A DNA stretch of 64,000 bases from VYFG01 sp965213885. GTDB lineage: Bacteria; Pseudomonadota; Gammaproteobacteria; Arenicellales; Poriferihabitantaceae. How positions within the stretch are numbered: position 1 is the first letter of the stretch; each line of letters starts with the position of its first letter. Shown piece by piece: positions 1 through 8,082 of this stretch. Made by a program: the position numbers and the translations under genes. Below the pieces are notes generated by a model. That model did not search any database and was not told where the DNA came from. It worked only from the letters and a program-made list of their open reading frames with translations. The stretch is taken from positions 1,736,001-1,800,000 of the forward strand of contig OZ243919.1 in the NCBI GenBank assembly GCA_965213885.1. Reading direction: 5' to 3'.

Positions 1-462
1 CACGCCACCTACACCCTCGGTGAGATCACGGCCGCATATGGACTGATCGGGCAGCGGGGTACTCTCGAATTGCCGCAAACCGGGGTCCGCTGGGATAAGC
101 AGACGGAAACCGATCTCCTGTTCGTCACCCTGGAGAAATCCGACAAGGACTACTCCCCTACGACACGTTATGCGGACTATCCGATCTCTCGGACCCTGTT
201 CCACTGGGAATCGCAGAACAGTGCATCACCGGACACGCCCACCGGCCGCCGGTATATCGACCAACCCGTCCATGGCACGAATGTCATCCTGTTCGTTCGC
301 GAGCGGAAACGGGACGGCAGGGGTGTAACCGCCCCCTATCACTGCCTCGGGCGCGCCCACTACCGGGGTCATGAATCGGAACGACCCATGAAAATCCGAT
401 GGGAACTGGAACACCCCATGCCGGGATGGATGTACCAGGCTGGAAAAGTAGTAGCCGGTTGA
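1..462 (+). CDS. C-terminal end of a DUF3427-domain helicase (partial)
   Basis: The frame is open from the first base and ends at a TGA at 460-462, so the gene starts outside the window. The visible 153 residues match the DUF3427 domain found at the C-terminus of large DEAD/DEAH helicases with an N-terminal nuclease-like module. Recognisable pieces are YTLGEITAAYGLI, LLFVTLEKSDKDYSPTTRY, LFHWESQN and a late FVRERK. Such helicases are commonly found in defence islands. The tail ends in a normal domain boundary (HPMPGWMYQ), so this part looks intact. Whether the upstream helicase is intact cannot be seen. What follows (PRTase and csb2 remnants) is decayed, so this could also be a remnant. Confidence 0.8.
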   Translation, partial: HATYTLGEITAAYGLIGQRGTLELPQTGVRWDKQTETDLLFVTLEKSDKDYSPTTRYADYPISRTLFHWESQNSASPDTPTGRRYIDQPVHGTNVILFVRERKRDGRGVTAPYHCLGRAHYRGHESERPMKIRWELEHPMPGWMYQAGKVVAG

Positions 463-642
463 GCCGGAAAATCGCCGTCGACCGATATCGTCCCTGATGA
501 ACGTCAACCGTATCCTGGGTCGTGCGGAGTGCGGTTGGCTGCAAAGTGATCCGGACGTCTACAAAATTTACTGTCAGCAGTCTGCAAGCAGGACCCGCTC
601 TATTCCGCGTCAAAGGGTGGTGACGCCGAAGTCGCGGCAATC
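463..642. other. Intergenic stretch before the PRTase-csb2 chimera
   Basis: The frame of the next gene is already open from 550 and reads convincingly as PRTase N-terminal sequence (LLSAVCKQDPLYSASKGGD) before the first ATG at 643. No ATG, GTG or TTG lies in that stretch. The 5' end of the downstream gene may therefore be lost or use a rare start. No promoter was recognised. Confidence 0.4.
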
Positions 643-1851
643 ATGCTGAAAAACATGCTGACACCTGCTGATATCACCCGAATACAACAATTCATCGAGA
701 AGAATGCCGACGGCGCCAAACCCAGACTGGCAGCGGTTCATGCATACGAAAAAAACCTGAACGCCATCCCCGCCGCGCTGGCGAGAACCATCAGCGAACA
801 TTCCGGGAGCAGTCACGCCGTAGAGGTATGGCAAAGCAATATCGTCTCGCATACCGGAGCGGATGGATTCGGCCGACTTGCCCGCCAGGCACTGTTCATC
901 GGTAAAGTGGAAAAGGGAGAGACCTATATCCTGGTAGACGACTTCGTCGGTCAGGGCGGCACCCTGGCGAACTTGCGCGGCTACATTCTCAAGCAAGGCG
1001 GCCACGTGGCTGCGGCACTTGTATTAACCGGGAAACCCTATTCTGCTAAACTTACACCCAGTAATGATCAACTGAAGGAGTTGAGGAAGGCCCATGGAAA
1101 AGTCCTTGAGCAATGGTGGCGAGACTACTTCGGCCACGCCTTCGATAGACTTACTCAATCGGAAGCTAGGTACCTCTCCCGCTCCCCGGATGCTGACCGA
1201 ATACGAGAACGAATTATTGAGGCGAAGCGCCCACGAGATTTCCAGGGTCACTATGGAGGTCCTAAGGCGCAAAGAAAACGCCTGAAACAGCTGGAAGCCG
1301 AACTGAGGCAGGATTTTCCGGACGGTGCTCCGCCCAGTCAGCGGCTAACTATCGGGCAGTGGCAAGGTTACGGTGAGCCTGGACCCGTCGATGTCACGGT
1401 ACTCTCCCCCAATCACTTCGACCCCAATCTGATCGTTCTGCGGCTTTTCGGCAAGCGCATCTCGCTGCCTGCCACGCTCAGACTGACCGGATCACTGCGT
1501 GGCGCCTTGTTGAAGCACTGCGTGATTCAACTGCCGCCCGAGTGGCTCGCGGGACATGCTCCCGATGGTCATCCGAGCAGGAAACCACACATCGCCCTGA
1601 TGCCCATGCCTTTTGTGGGTTCGCAGCACGCCGACGGGAGCATCATGGGTGTTGCCCTGGGGCTGGACAGAAGAGAGGCCGCCGATTGTCTGGCCCCATT
1701 CCTGTACGACGAGCACAGCCTTTCCGTTCCGCGCCGTTTATTCAATGGCGAGTGGCTGGAATGCAAAGTTGAGCAAGAAACACGCGAACGGCCCCCCTGG
1801 AATTGCAACCGGAACGCTGGACACGCAAATCGCGAATCTGGGCAAGCGTGA
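550..1851 (+). pseudogene. Phosphoribosyltransferase domain fused to a csb2 remnant
   Basis: The first ATG is at 643 (402 residues to the stop), but coding-like sequence continues upstream to a TGA at 547. About residues 1-190 are a PRTase fold with the PRPP-binding loop at YILVDDFVGQGGTLANL. PRTases of this kind are often seen beside helicases and methylases in mobile or defence regions. From about 1255 the same frame enters a different family: QRLTIGQWQGYGEPG, then EWLAGHAPDGHPSRKPHIAL and PFVGSQHADGSIMGVAL. That is the C-terminal half of Csb2, a type I-G/I-U CRISPR protein. The join of two unrelated partial genes in one frame, and the frameshifted continuation after 1800, mark it as a chimera formed by deletion rather than a working protein. 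Identifying Csb2 rests on remembered family motifs. Confidence 0.6.
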
Positions 1852-2125
1852 CTCCGGTCGTCCTGGACCGCCACTACGACGGCAAGGATCGCTGGCAACG
1901 AGCTGCCGAGGATATCAAGACGGCTTGTGAACGCGTTGGGCTGCCCAGACCGGATGAAGTCATGCTTGCATCCCGTTTCGCTCGTGGAAGGCGTTTCCCA
2001 CGCTCGAGAGTTTCCCCGCATGAGCCGAAAATCAGACGACGGCGCTCACAGTCACATTATTTTGTCTTTCGGGGACCGGCTCCGGGCGTTGCCGGTGGAA
2101 CCGCCGGCAGCCAGAGTCGGTGAAT
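1255..2125 (+). pseudogene. csb2 (Cas5/Cas6-like, type I-G) remnant, copy 1
   Basis: Csb2-like sequence runs through three frame segments. The first is at 1255-1800, ending near SVPRRLFNGEWLECKVEQ. The second is at about 1803-1975 (PERWTRKSRIWASVTPVVL, then DRHYDGKDRW and ACERVGLPRPDEV). The third is at about 1940-2080 (PVSLVEGVSHAREFPRMSRK, then HSHIILSF). The order matches the C-terminal part of the GSU0054/Csb2 family, which supplies Cas5/Cas6-like functions in type I-G (formerly I-U) systems. At least two frameshifts are needed to read it, and no other cas gene or repeat array is present. It also lacks 12 bp (around 1660) that copy 2 at 28.3-28.7 kb keeps. Confidence 0.6.
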
Positions 2126-2166
2126 TTCCGGCAAAGCATGCCAAAGGCCCCGGCATGCCAGGTCAG

Positions 2167-2188
2167 GGGGCTTGCCGACTCAAGCCCC
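2167..2188 (-). terminator. Hairpin downstream of fba
   Basis: An 8-bp perfect stem (GGGGCTTG / CAAGCCCC) with a 6-nt loop lies about 65 bp past the fba stop on the minus strand. There is no following T-run, so a role as an intrinsic terminator is uncertain. Confidence 0.35.
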
Positions 2189-2254
2189 TGCGAAAGAACC
2201 GGAAGCGGATTCGCAACCGGGAAGATCGCCCGGAGACCGAACGGGCACGCCGGA

Positions 2255-3319
2255 TCAGTGAATCTTGGGATCTAGTTCCCCACTGTCGTACCGACTGGTC
2301 ATCGCCTCCAGGTTGATGGGGGCGATCCTGGAAGCATTGCCGGCAGTGCCGAAGGCTTCGTAACGCTCGATACAGACAACCTTCATTGCCTGCGTCGCCG
2401 CCTTCAGGTATTTCCTCGGATCGAACACCGAGGGATTTTCCGCCAGGAATTTCCGGGTAGCGCCGGTGGAAGCCATACGCAGGTCCGTATCGATATTCAC
2501 CTTTCTCACGCCATGACGGATTCCCTCGGCAATCTCCTCAACGGGCACTCCGTAGGTTTCCCCCATATCGCCGCCGTATTCGTTGATCGTAGCGAGCCAG
2601 TCCTGGGGAACCGAGGAGGAGCCGTGCATGACCAGATGGGTGTCGGGGATGCGTGCGTGGATCTCCTTGATCCGGTCGATGGCCAGTATGTCCCCCGTCG
2701 GGGGGCGGGTGAACTTGTAGGCGCCATGGGAGGTTCCGATGGCGATGGCCAGGGCGTCGACACTGGTCTTGCTGACGAAATCCGCGGCCTCCTCCGGATC
2801 GGTCAGGAGCTGGGAGTGGTCAAGGGCCCCCTCCGCGCCGATGCCGTCCTCCTCGCCGGCCATGCCAGTTTCCAGGGATCCCAGGCAGCCGAGTTCGCCC
2901 TCCACGGAGACACCGCAGGCATGCGCCATGTCCACCGCGCGGCGTGTGACATCCACGTTATACTCATAGCTGGCGGGCGTCTTGCCGTCCTCCTCGAGCG
3001 AGCCGTCCATCATGACGGAGGTGAACCCCAGCTGGATGGAGCGCTGGCAGACGGCGGGAGAAGTGCCGTGATCCTGGTGCACCACGATCGGAATGTGCGG
3101 ATACTGTTCCGCTGCCGCCTGGATCAGGTGACGCAGGAAGGGGGCTCCGGCATAGCTGCGCGCACCGGCGGAGGCCTGGACGATCACCGGTGAATCGGTC
3201 TCGTCGGCGGCGGCCATGATCGCCTGCATCTGTTCCATGTTGTTGACGTTGAAAGCCGGGCAGCCATACTGGTGTTCCGCAGCATGGTCCAGCAGTTGCC
3301 GCAAGGAAATGATTGCCAT
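2255..3319 (-). CDS. fba: Class II fructose-bisphosphate aldolase
   Basis: Cytosolic zinc enzyme that interconverts fructose-1,6-bisphosphate with dihydroxyacetone phosphate and glyceraldehyde-3-phosphate, for glycolysis and gluconeogenesis. The 354-residue length and the start MAIISLRQLLDHAAEH fit the 'Calvin cycle subtype' of class II aldolase, common in Gammaproteobacteria even without CO2 fixation. The metal site HQDHGTS is at residues 81-87, and the conserved GELGCLG lies near residue 140. It is the third gene of a tkt-pgk-fba run, about 100 bp after pgk on the same strand. The usual intervening or flanking gap/epd and pyk genes are absent. The gene looks complete. Confidence 0.95.
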   Translation of the reverse strand: MAIISLRQLLDHAAEHQYGCPAFNVNNMEQMQAIMAAADETDSPVIVQASAGARSYAGAPFLRHLIQAAAEQYPHIPIVVHQDHGTSPAVCQRSIQLGFTSVMMDGSLEEDGKTPASYEYNVDVTRRAVDMAHACGVSVEGELGCLGSLETGMAGEEDGIGAEGALDHSQLLTDPEEAADFVSKTSVDALAIAIGTSHGAYKFTRPPTGDILAIDRIKEIHARIPDTHLVMHGSSSVPQDWLATINEYGGDMGETYGVPVEEIAEGIRHGVRKVNIDTDLRMASTGATRKFLAENPSVFDPRKYLKAATQAMKVVCIERYEAFGTAGNASRIAPINLEAMTSRYDSGELDPKIH

Positions 3320-3417
3320 GTCGAATACCTCTTCGTTGAGATCAATACCTGGGTTGCCATGCCGGCCCGGAACTCCGGGCCTGCGCCCGCATCCGGTTTG
3401 CGTCCGGCAGGATTATA

Positions 3418-4614
3418 TCATTCACCACATCGCTGCTCCCGGTCACGGGATGCGAGCGCCGCCACGGCGGGCAGGGTGCGCCCTTCCAGGAATTCAAGGA
3501 ACGCGCCACCGCCGGTCGAAATATAGGAAATCCCGCCGGACAGTCCAAACCGGTCCACCGCCGCCAGCGTATCCCCGCCACCGGCAATGGAAAATGCACC
3601 GGAGGCCGCGATCGCTTCGCCGAGCACTCTCGTGCCGTCGCTGAATGCCCCGAATTCGAAAACGCCCACGGGACCGTTCCAGACGATGGTGCCGGCGGAC
3701 CGCATGATTTCGGCGTAACGTCCCGCGGTCCGGGGTCCCACATCGAGGATCATCTCCTCGGATCCGACCGCGTCGACCTCGCGTACGGCCGCCTCGGTCT
3801 CGACACTGAGTGCCCTGCCGGTCACCACGTCCACGGGCAGCGGTACCTCCACCCCCCGCGACCGCGCCTGCTCGAGCACGGAGGCGGCTTCATCAAGCAG
3901 GTCGGGCTCATGCAGCGACCTGCCCACGGAATAACCCGCAGCCGCGAGAAAGGTATTGGCAATCCCGCCTCCCGGCAGCAGTACGTCCACTTTGGCGCAC
4001 AGACTGTTCAGCAGGGTCAGCTTGGTGGAAACCTTGGCGCCGCCGATGATCGCCACCGTGGGAGGGCTTGGATCCGTCAGCGCCCTGTCCAGCGCCTCCA
4101 GCTCCTTCAGCAGTAGCGGCCCCGCACAGACCCGGGGGGCGAACTTTGCCACGCCATGCGTGGAAGCCTGGGCCCGATGCGCCGTGCCGAAGGCGTCCAT
4201 CACGAAGACATCGCATAACGCGGCGTAACGGCGCGCAAGCGCCTCGTCGTCCGACTTCTCACCCCGGTTGAAGCGGACATTCTCCAGCAGCACCAGATCC
4301 CCGGGGTCGCAGGTGACGGGGTTCTCCAGATAACCGGTCTCTAGGCGAACCGCCCGCTGCAGCAGCCCGGAAAGGTGCTCGGCAACCGGGGCCAGGCTCA
4401 ATCCGGCATCGGGGCTCCCCTCCTCGGGCCGTCCCAGGTGGGACATCAACATCACGCCGGCACCGGCTTCCAGCGCCGCGGTGACGGTGGGCAGGGACGC
4501 GCGGATCCGCTGGTCCGAGGCAATCCGGCCCCCGGTGACGGGCACGTTCAAATCCTGCCGGATCAGAACCCGCCGACCCGAGAGGGACAGGTCGCTCATG
4601 CCGGTCACCGCCAT
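3418..4614 (-). CDS. pgk: Phosphoglycerate kinase
   Basis: Transfers a phosphate between 1,3-bisphosphoglycerate and ADP in glycolysis. The 398 residues include the N-terminal substrate loop RQDLNVPV, LMSHLGRPEEG, the hinge region GGAKVSTKL and the C-terminal STGGGAFLEFLEG. The annotated start MAVTGMSDLSL is plausible, and the in-frame ATG five codons later is an alternative. The start lies 22 bp after the tkt stop, so the two are probably co-transcribed. No defects are visible. Confidence 0.96.
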   Translation of the reverse strand: MAVTGMSDLSLSGRRVLIRQDLNVPVTGGRIASDQRIRASLPTVTAALEAGAGVMLMSHLGRPEEGSPDAGLSLAPVAEHLSGLLQRAVRLETGYLENPVTCDPGDLVLLENVRFNRGEKSDDEALARRYAALCDVFVMDAFGTAHRAQASTHGVAKFAPRVCAGPLLLKELEALDRALTDPSPPTVAIIGGAKVSTKLTLLNSLCAKVDVLLPGGGIANTFLAAAGYSVGRSLHEPDLLDEAASVLEQARSRGVEVPLPVDVVTGRALSVETEAAVREVDAVGSEEMILDVGPRTAGRYAEIMRSAGTIVWNGPVGVFEFGAFSDGTRVLGEAIAASGAFSIAGGGDTLAAVDRFGLSGGISYISTGGGAFLEFLEGRTLPAVAALASRDREQRCGE

Positions 4615-4636
4615 CTTCCGCCGCCGGTATGTCCCG

Positions 4637-6637
4637 TCAGCCGTCCGGCAGCAGCCGCTCGAGCGCCCTTCTCACCCGGTCCGCCGTCAGGTCGAAGTGG
4701 AGGAACAGGTCCGCGGCCGGTGCTGACGCGCCAAAGGTGGTGAGGCCAATGACCTCCCCTTCGCTGCCGACATACTTCCACCAGCCGTCCATTACTCCGG
4801 CCTCCACTGCGATGCGCCGGCGCACGCCCGGGGGAAGTACCGACTCGCGATAGTCCGGATCCTGGGCATCAAACCGGTCCGTGCTCGGCATGGAAACCAC
4901 CCTGATCCCGCGATGGGCCAGGGCTTCCGCCGCTTCCACGGCGATTTCCACTTCCGAACCCGTTGCGATCACGATGGCCTCGGGCTCGCCGTCGCAGTCA
5001 CGCAGGATGTATCCCCCCCGGGAAATGGCGTCGATCTGCTCCTGGCCGCGATCCTGGTGCCCCAGATTCTGCCGGGAAAAGATCAGGCAGAACGGCTGGT
5101 CCACCGATTGCAGGGCCTGCTGCCATGCAACCGCGGATTCGACGGTGTCGCAGGGCCGCCACACGGATATCCCGGGAATCATCCGCAGGGTTGCGGTCTG
5201 CTCGATGGGCTGATGGGTGGGGCCATCCTCCCCCACCCCGATGGAATCGTGCGTGAACAGGAAGATGCTCGGCATCCGCATCAGCGTGGCCATCCTGAGC
5301 GCGTTGCGGGCGTATTCGGAAAACATGAGGAATGTCGCGCCGTAGCCGCGGAAGCCGCCGTGCAGCAGGATGCCGTTCACCATGGCGGACATGCCGAACT
5401 CCCGCACGCCGAAATAGATGTAGTTGCCATCCGCGGATTCGCGGACATCCCTGGAGCCGGACCAGATGCTGTAATTGGACCCGGCCAGGTCGGCGGAGCC
5501 CCCGATCAGTTCCGGTAACAGCGGCCCGAATGCGTTGAGGGCATTGAGTGAAGCCTTTCGGGAAGCAATGGATTCCGCTTTTTCACTGATACCGGATATG
5601 ATTCTCCCGGTCTGCTCATCCCAGTCAGCGGGCATCCCGCGGTTCAGCCTTCGGTCCAGCTCCGCGGCATCCGCCGGGTATGCCGCGGCGTAGGCCTCCA
5701 GCCCCGCCCGCCACGCGGCCTCCAGTTGAGCGCCACGCTCACGCGCATCCCATGCTCCGGCTATGTCGCCCGGAAGGACAAACGGCGGATGCTCCCACCC
5801 CAGTTCCATCCGCGCCGCGGCGACCTCGTCCTCTCCGAGCGGGGCGCCGTGGCATTCCTCCCTGCCCTGCTTGTTCGGGGCGCCGTAGCCAATGATGGTC
5901 CTGCAGCAGAGCAGGCTGGGACGCGCGCCGTCCGCCAGCGCCATGTCGATGGCCCGGCGGATGGAGTCGGGGTCATGGCCATCCACCTCAGGGATCACCT
6001 GCCAGCCATAGGCCTCGAAGCGTCCGACCGTATCATCGGTGAACCAGCCCTCTACTTCACCGTCGATGGAGATGCCGTTGTCATCGTAAAAGGCGATCAG
6101 CTTGCCGAGTCCCAGGGTCCCGGCCAGTGAGCAGGCCTCATGGGAGATGCCCTCCATCAGGCAGCCGTCGCCCAGGAACACCCAGGTCCGGTGATCGATG
6201 ATTGCATGTCCCGGGCGGTTGAACTGCGCGCCCAGAGTCCTTTCCGCCACCGCCATGCCCACCGCGTTGGCCAGGCCCTGGCCCAGGGGGCCGGTGGTGG
6301 TCTCCACTCCGGGGGTTTCGCCGTATTCGGGGTGTCCCGGGGTTTTGGAATGCAGCTGGCGGAAATGCCGTAACTCCTCCATGGGCAGGTCATATCCCGT
6401 CAGGTGCAACAGGGAATACAGCAGCATGGAACCATGTCCGTTGGACAGGACGAACCGGTCCCTGTCAGGCCATGCCGGGTTGCATGGATTGTGCCGATGG
6501 TAGTCATTCCAGAGCACCTCGGCGATGTCTGCCATCCCCATGGGAGCGCCTGGATGACCGCTCTTGGCCTTCTGCACCGCGTCCATGCTGAGGGCGCGGA
6601 TTGCGTTTGCCCGGTCCCGCCGGCTAACGTCACGCAT
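4637..6637 (-). CDS. tkt: Transketolase
   Basis: Thiamine-diphosphate enzyme of the non-oxidative pentose phosphate pathway that moves two-carbon units between sugar phosphates. Length (666 residues) and order are standard: GHPGAPMGMADI near the N-terminus, the ThDP/Mg motif at GDGCLMEG and later DDN, and the active-site region HDSIGVGEDGPTHQPIEQ in the middle domain. The gene heads a tkt-pgk-fba operon. A terminator at 6702-6720 separates it from the suhB-chp genes upstream on the same strand, so it should have its own promoter in the 65 bp before the ATG; I could not pick out clear -35/-10 boxes. Confidence 0.95.
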   Translation of the reverse strand: MRDVSRRDRANAIRALSMDAVQKAKSGHPGAPMGMADIAEVLWNDYHRHNPCNPAWPDRDRFVLSNGHGSMLLYSLLHLTGYDLPMEELRHFRQLHSKTPGHPEYGETPGVETTTGPLGQGLANAVGMAVAERTLGAQFNRPGHAIIDHRTWVFLGDGCLMEGISHEACSLAGTLGLGKLIAFYDDNGISIDGEVEGWFTDDTVGRFEAYGWQVIPEVDGHDPDSIRRAIDMALADGARPSLLCCRTIIGYGAPNKQGREECHGAPLGEDEVAAARMELGWEHPPFVLPGDIAGAWDARERGAQLEAAWRAGLEAYAAAYPADAAELDRRLNRGMPADWDEQTGRIISGISEKAESIASRKASLNALNAFGPLLPELIGGSADLAGSNYSIWSGSRDVRESADGNYIYFGVREFGMSAMVNGILLHGGFRGYGATFLMFSEYARNALRMATLMRMPSIFLFTHDSIGVGEDGPTHQPIEQTATLRMIPGISVWRPCDTVESAVAWQQALQSVDQPFCLIFSRQNLGHQDRGQEQIDAISRGGYILRDCDGEPEAIVIATGSEVEIAVEAAEALAHRGIRVVSMPSTDRFDAQDPDYRESVLPPGVRRRIAVEAGVMDGWWKYVGSEGEVIGLTTFGASAPAADLFLHFDLTADRVRRALERLLPDG

Positions 6638-6701
6638 TCTTCAATTTCCGGTTGTTCTGGATCACAGCCCGTGCACCACATGCTGGCAGTGTGCAGGACG
6701 C

Positions 6702-6720
6702 AAAAGTCGGCTGTGCCGAC
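6702..6720 (-). terminator. Intrinsic terminator between the suhB-like gene and tkt
   Basis: On the minus strand the sequence is GTCGGC-ACA-GCCGAC followed by TTTT: a perfect 6-bp GC-rich stem, a 3-nt loop and a short U-tract. It lies 87 bp past the stop of the inositol monophosphatase-family gene and 65 bp before the tkt start, which is right for ending the chp-suhB transcript. Confidence 0.7.
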
Positions 6721-6806
6721 CCGGGGCAAACATAACAGATGACGGGCAGGTCAGGGAATCAAACTATTGATTCGTGTCATAAACAATCATTACTAAATCC
6801 ATCCGA

Positions 6807-7649
6807 TCAGGCCGGGGTATCCGAGTCGAACCGGTTGATGTTGATCCAGGCGCTCCACTGCGCCAGCAGCGCTGAACTGGAAGCAGCCACCACGGACCGT
6901 TTCTGCAGGCTACTGCAGTCCAGTGCAGCACCCGACAGGGTCGTGGCGGCGCCCCCGGCCTCGGTGAGGATCAGATACCCCGCAGCGAAATCCCACAGTT
7001 TCTGACCACCGTGCAGATAGAGCTGGATTCTCCCGGCAGCGAGCCAGCACCACTCGAGGACCGATGCCCCGATGTTGCGCTGGGACCGGTAGGGGGGGGA
7101 CTGCACCAGTCGCACCGCGAGTTCCCCCACCAGACGCTTGTAGTCCACGTTTGCGATGCATTCATTGAGCATCTGCGTATCCTGACAACGAATGGCCTTC
7201 CCGTTCAGCCACGCCCCCCGCCCCGCCCCGGCGGAGAAGCATTCCCTGCGGACCGGGTCGTACACGACGGCCAGGATCGGATCCCCCTTGATCACCAGGG
7301 CGACGGAAATGCCGTAGCAGGGAAAGCCGGAGGTAAAATTGGTGGTGCCATCCAGCGGATCGATGACCCAGTATCCGTTCTCACTGGACTGGCACACGGA
7401 AACCTGGTCCGAATGGGACATTTCCTCCCCGATGGCGCCGTATCCGGGCCACCGGGCATCCAGGGCATGCAGCAGACGGTCCTGCAGATCCTGATCCACG
7501 GAGGTGACATAGCTGCCGTCGATCTTTTCCGAAACCGTGGTGCTTCCGCCCTGCAGCGCGGAAACCCCCTCCGAGACCCCCACCACCAGGTCCCGCAGCC
7601 CGGCCAGGGACGGCAGCTGTCCGGCCTGCGCGTCAGTCATTGCCTGCAC
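6807..7649 (-). CDS. Inositol monophosphatase-family phosphatase (SuhB/CysQ-like)
   Basis: A Mg-dependent phosphatase of the IMPase/FBPase superfamily, 280 residues, of normal length. Metal-binding motifs are in order: GEEM near residue 77, DPLDGTTNF near 97-105 and WDFAAG near 219. The true substrate (inositol phosphate, PAP or another sugar phosphate) cannot be decided from motifs. The first 17 bp overlap the end of the CheW-like gene upstream, so it is the last gene of the minus-strand Pil/Chp transcript. That linkage is probably positional, as no signalling role is evident. A terminator follows. Confidence 0.85.
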   Translation of the reverse strand: MQAMTDAQAGQLPSLAGLRDLVVGVSEGVSALQGGSTTVSEKIDGSYVTSVDQDLQDRLLHALDARWPGYGAIGEEMSHSDQVSVCQSSENGYWVIDPLDGTTNFTSGFPCYGISVALVIKGDPILAVVYDPVRRECFSAGAGRGAWLNGKAIRCQDTQMLNECIANVDYKRLVGELAVRLVQSPPYRSQRNIGASVLEWCWLAAGRIQLYLHGGQKLWDFAAGYLILTEAGGAATTLSGAALDCSSLQKRSVVAASSSALLAQWSAWININRFDSDTPA

Positions 7650-8082
7650 CCGGCGCAGGGCGGCTCCATGCCCGGCGGGTCAGGGCATCGATATCCGGTA
7701 TCACCCCGAGTCCGTCGGGCAGGGAGGCACAGGCCAGGGTCCAGGGCATCCCGGGATCCCCGTCTGCCGCCGGCAGGTCGTCCACGTCGATCACCCGGGG
7801 CGGACCCGTACTGGTCAAGGCCACAAACGATCGACTCCCGGCGGACCTCATTGGCCACAGTACCACCACATGCCTGAAACCGTCGTCGTCCGCGCCGCCG
7901 CCCAGAAGTTCAGACGTACGGAAAAGCGGCAGGCTGATCCGGCGCCATTGGATGATGCCCGCGGCGCCCGGAATGTCCAGGGACGTGGGTGTCACAGGCA
8001 GCCGTCCGGCGACCTGCGCCACCATGCTCACCGGCACCAGAAGCTGAATACCCCGGGCCGGAATGGCCAGCACCTGCATCAT
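7633..8082 (-). CDS. CheW-like protein, ChpC-type
   Basis: A 149-residue protein with CheW character: a first strand with IPARGIQLLVPVSMVAQV and a later hydrophobic core around ISLPLFRTSELLGG. It directly follows chpA with a 4-bp stop/start overlap, the place where Pseudomonas-type clusters carry chpB/chpC. The CheW domain couples chemoreceptors to the kinase. Similarity is weak at motif level, so the call rests on both context and length. It overlaps the next gene by 17 bp. Confidence 0.6.
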   Translation of the reverse strand: MMQVLAIPARGIQLLVPVSMVAQVAGRLPVTPTSLDIPGAAGIIQWRRISLPLFRTSELLGGGADDDGFRHVVVLWPMRSAGSRSFVALTSTGPPRVIDVDDLPAADGDPGMPWTLACASLPDGLGVIPDIDALTRRAWSRPAPGAGND

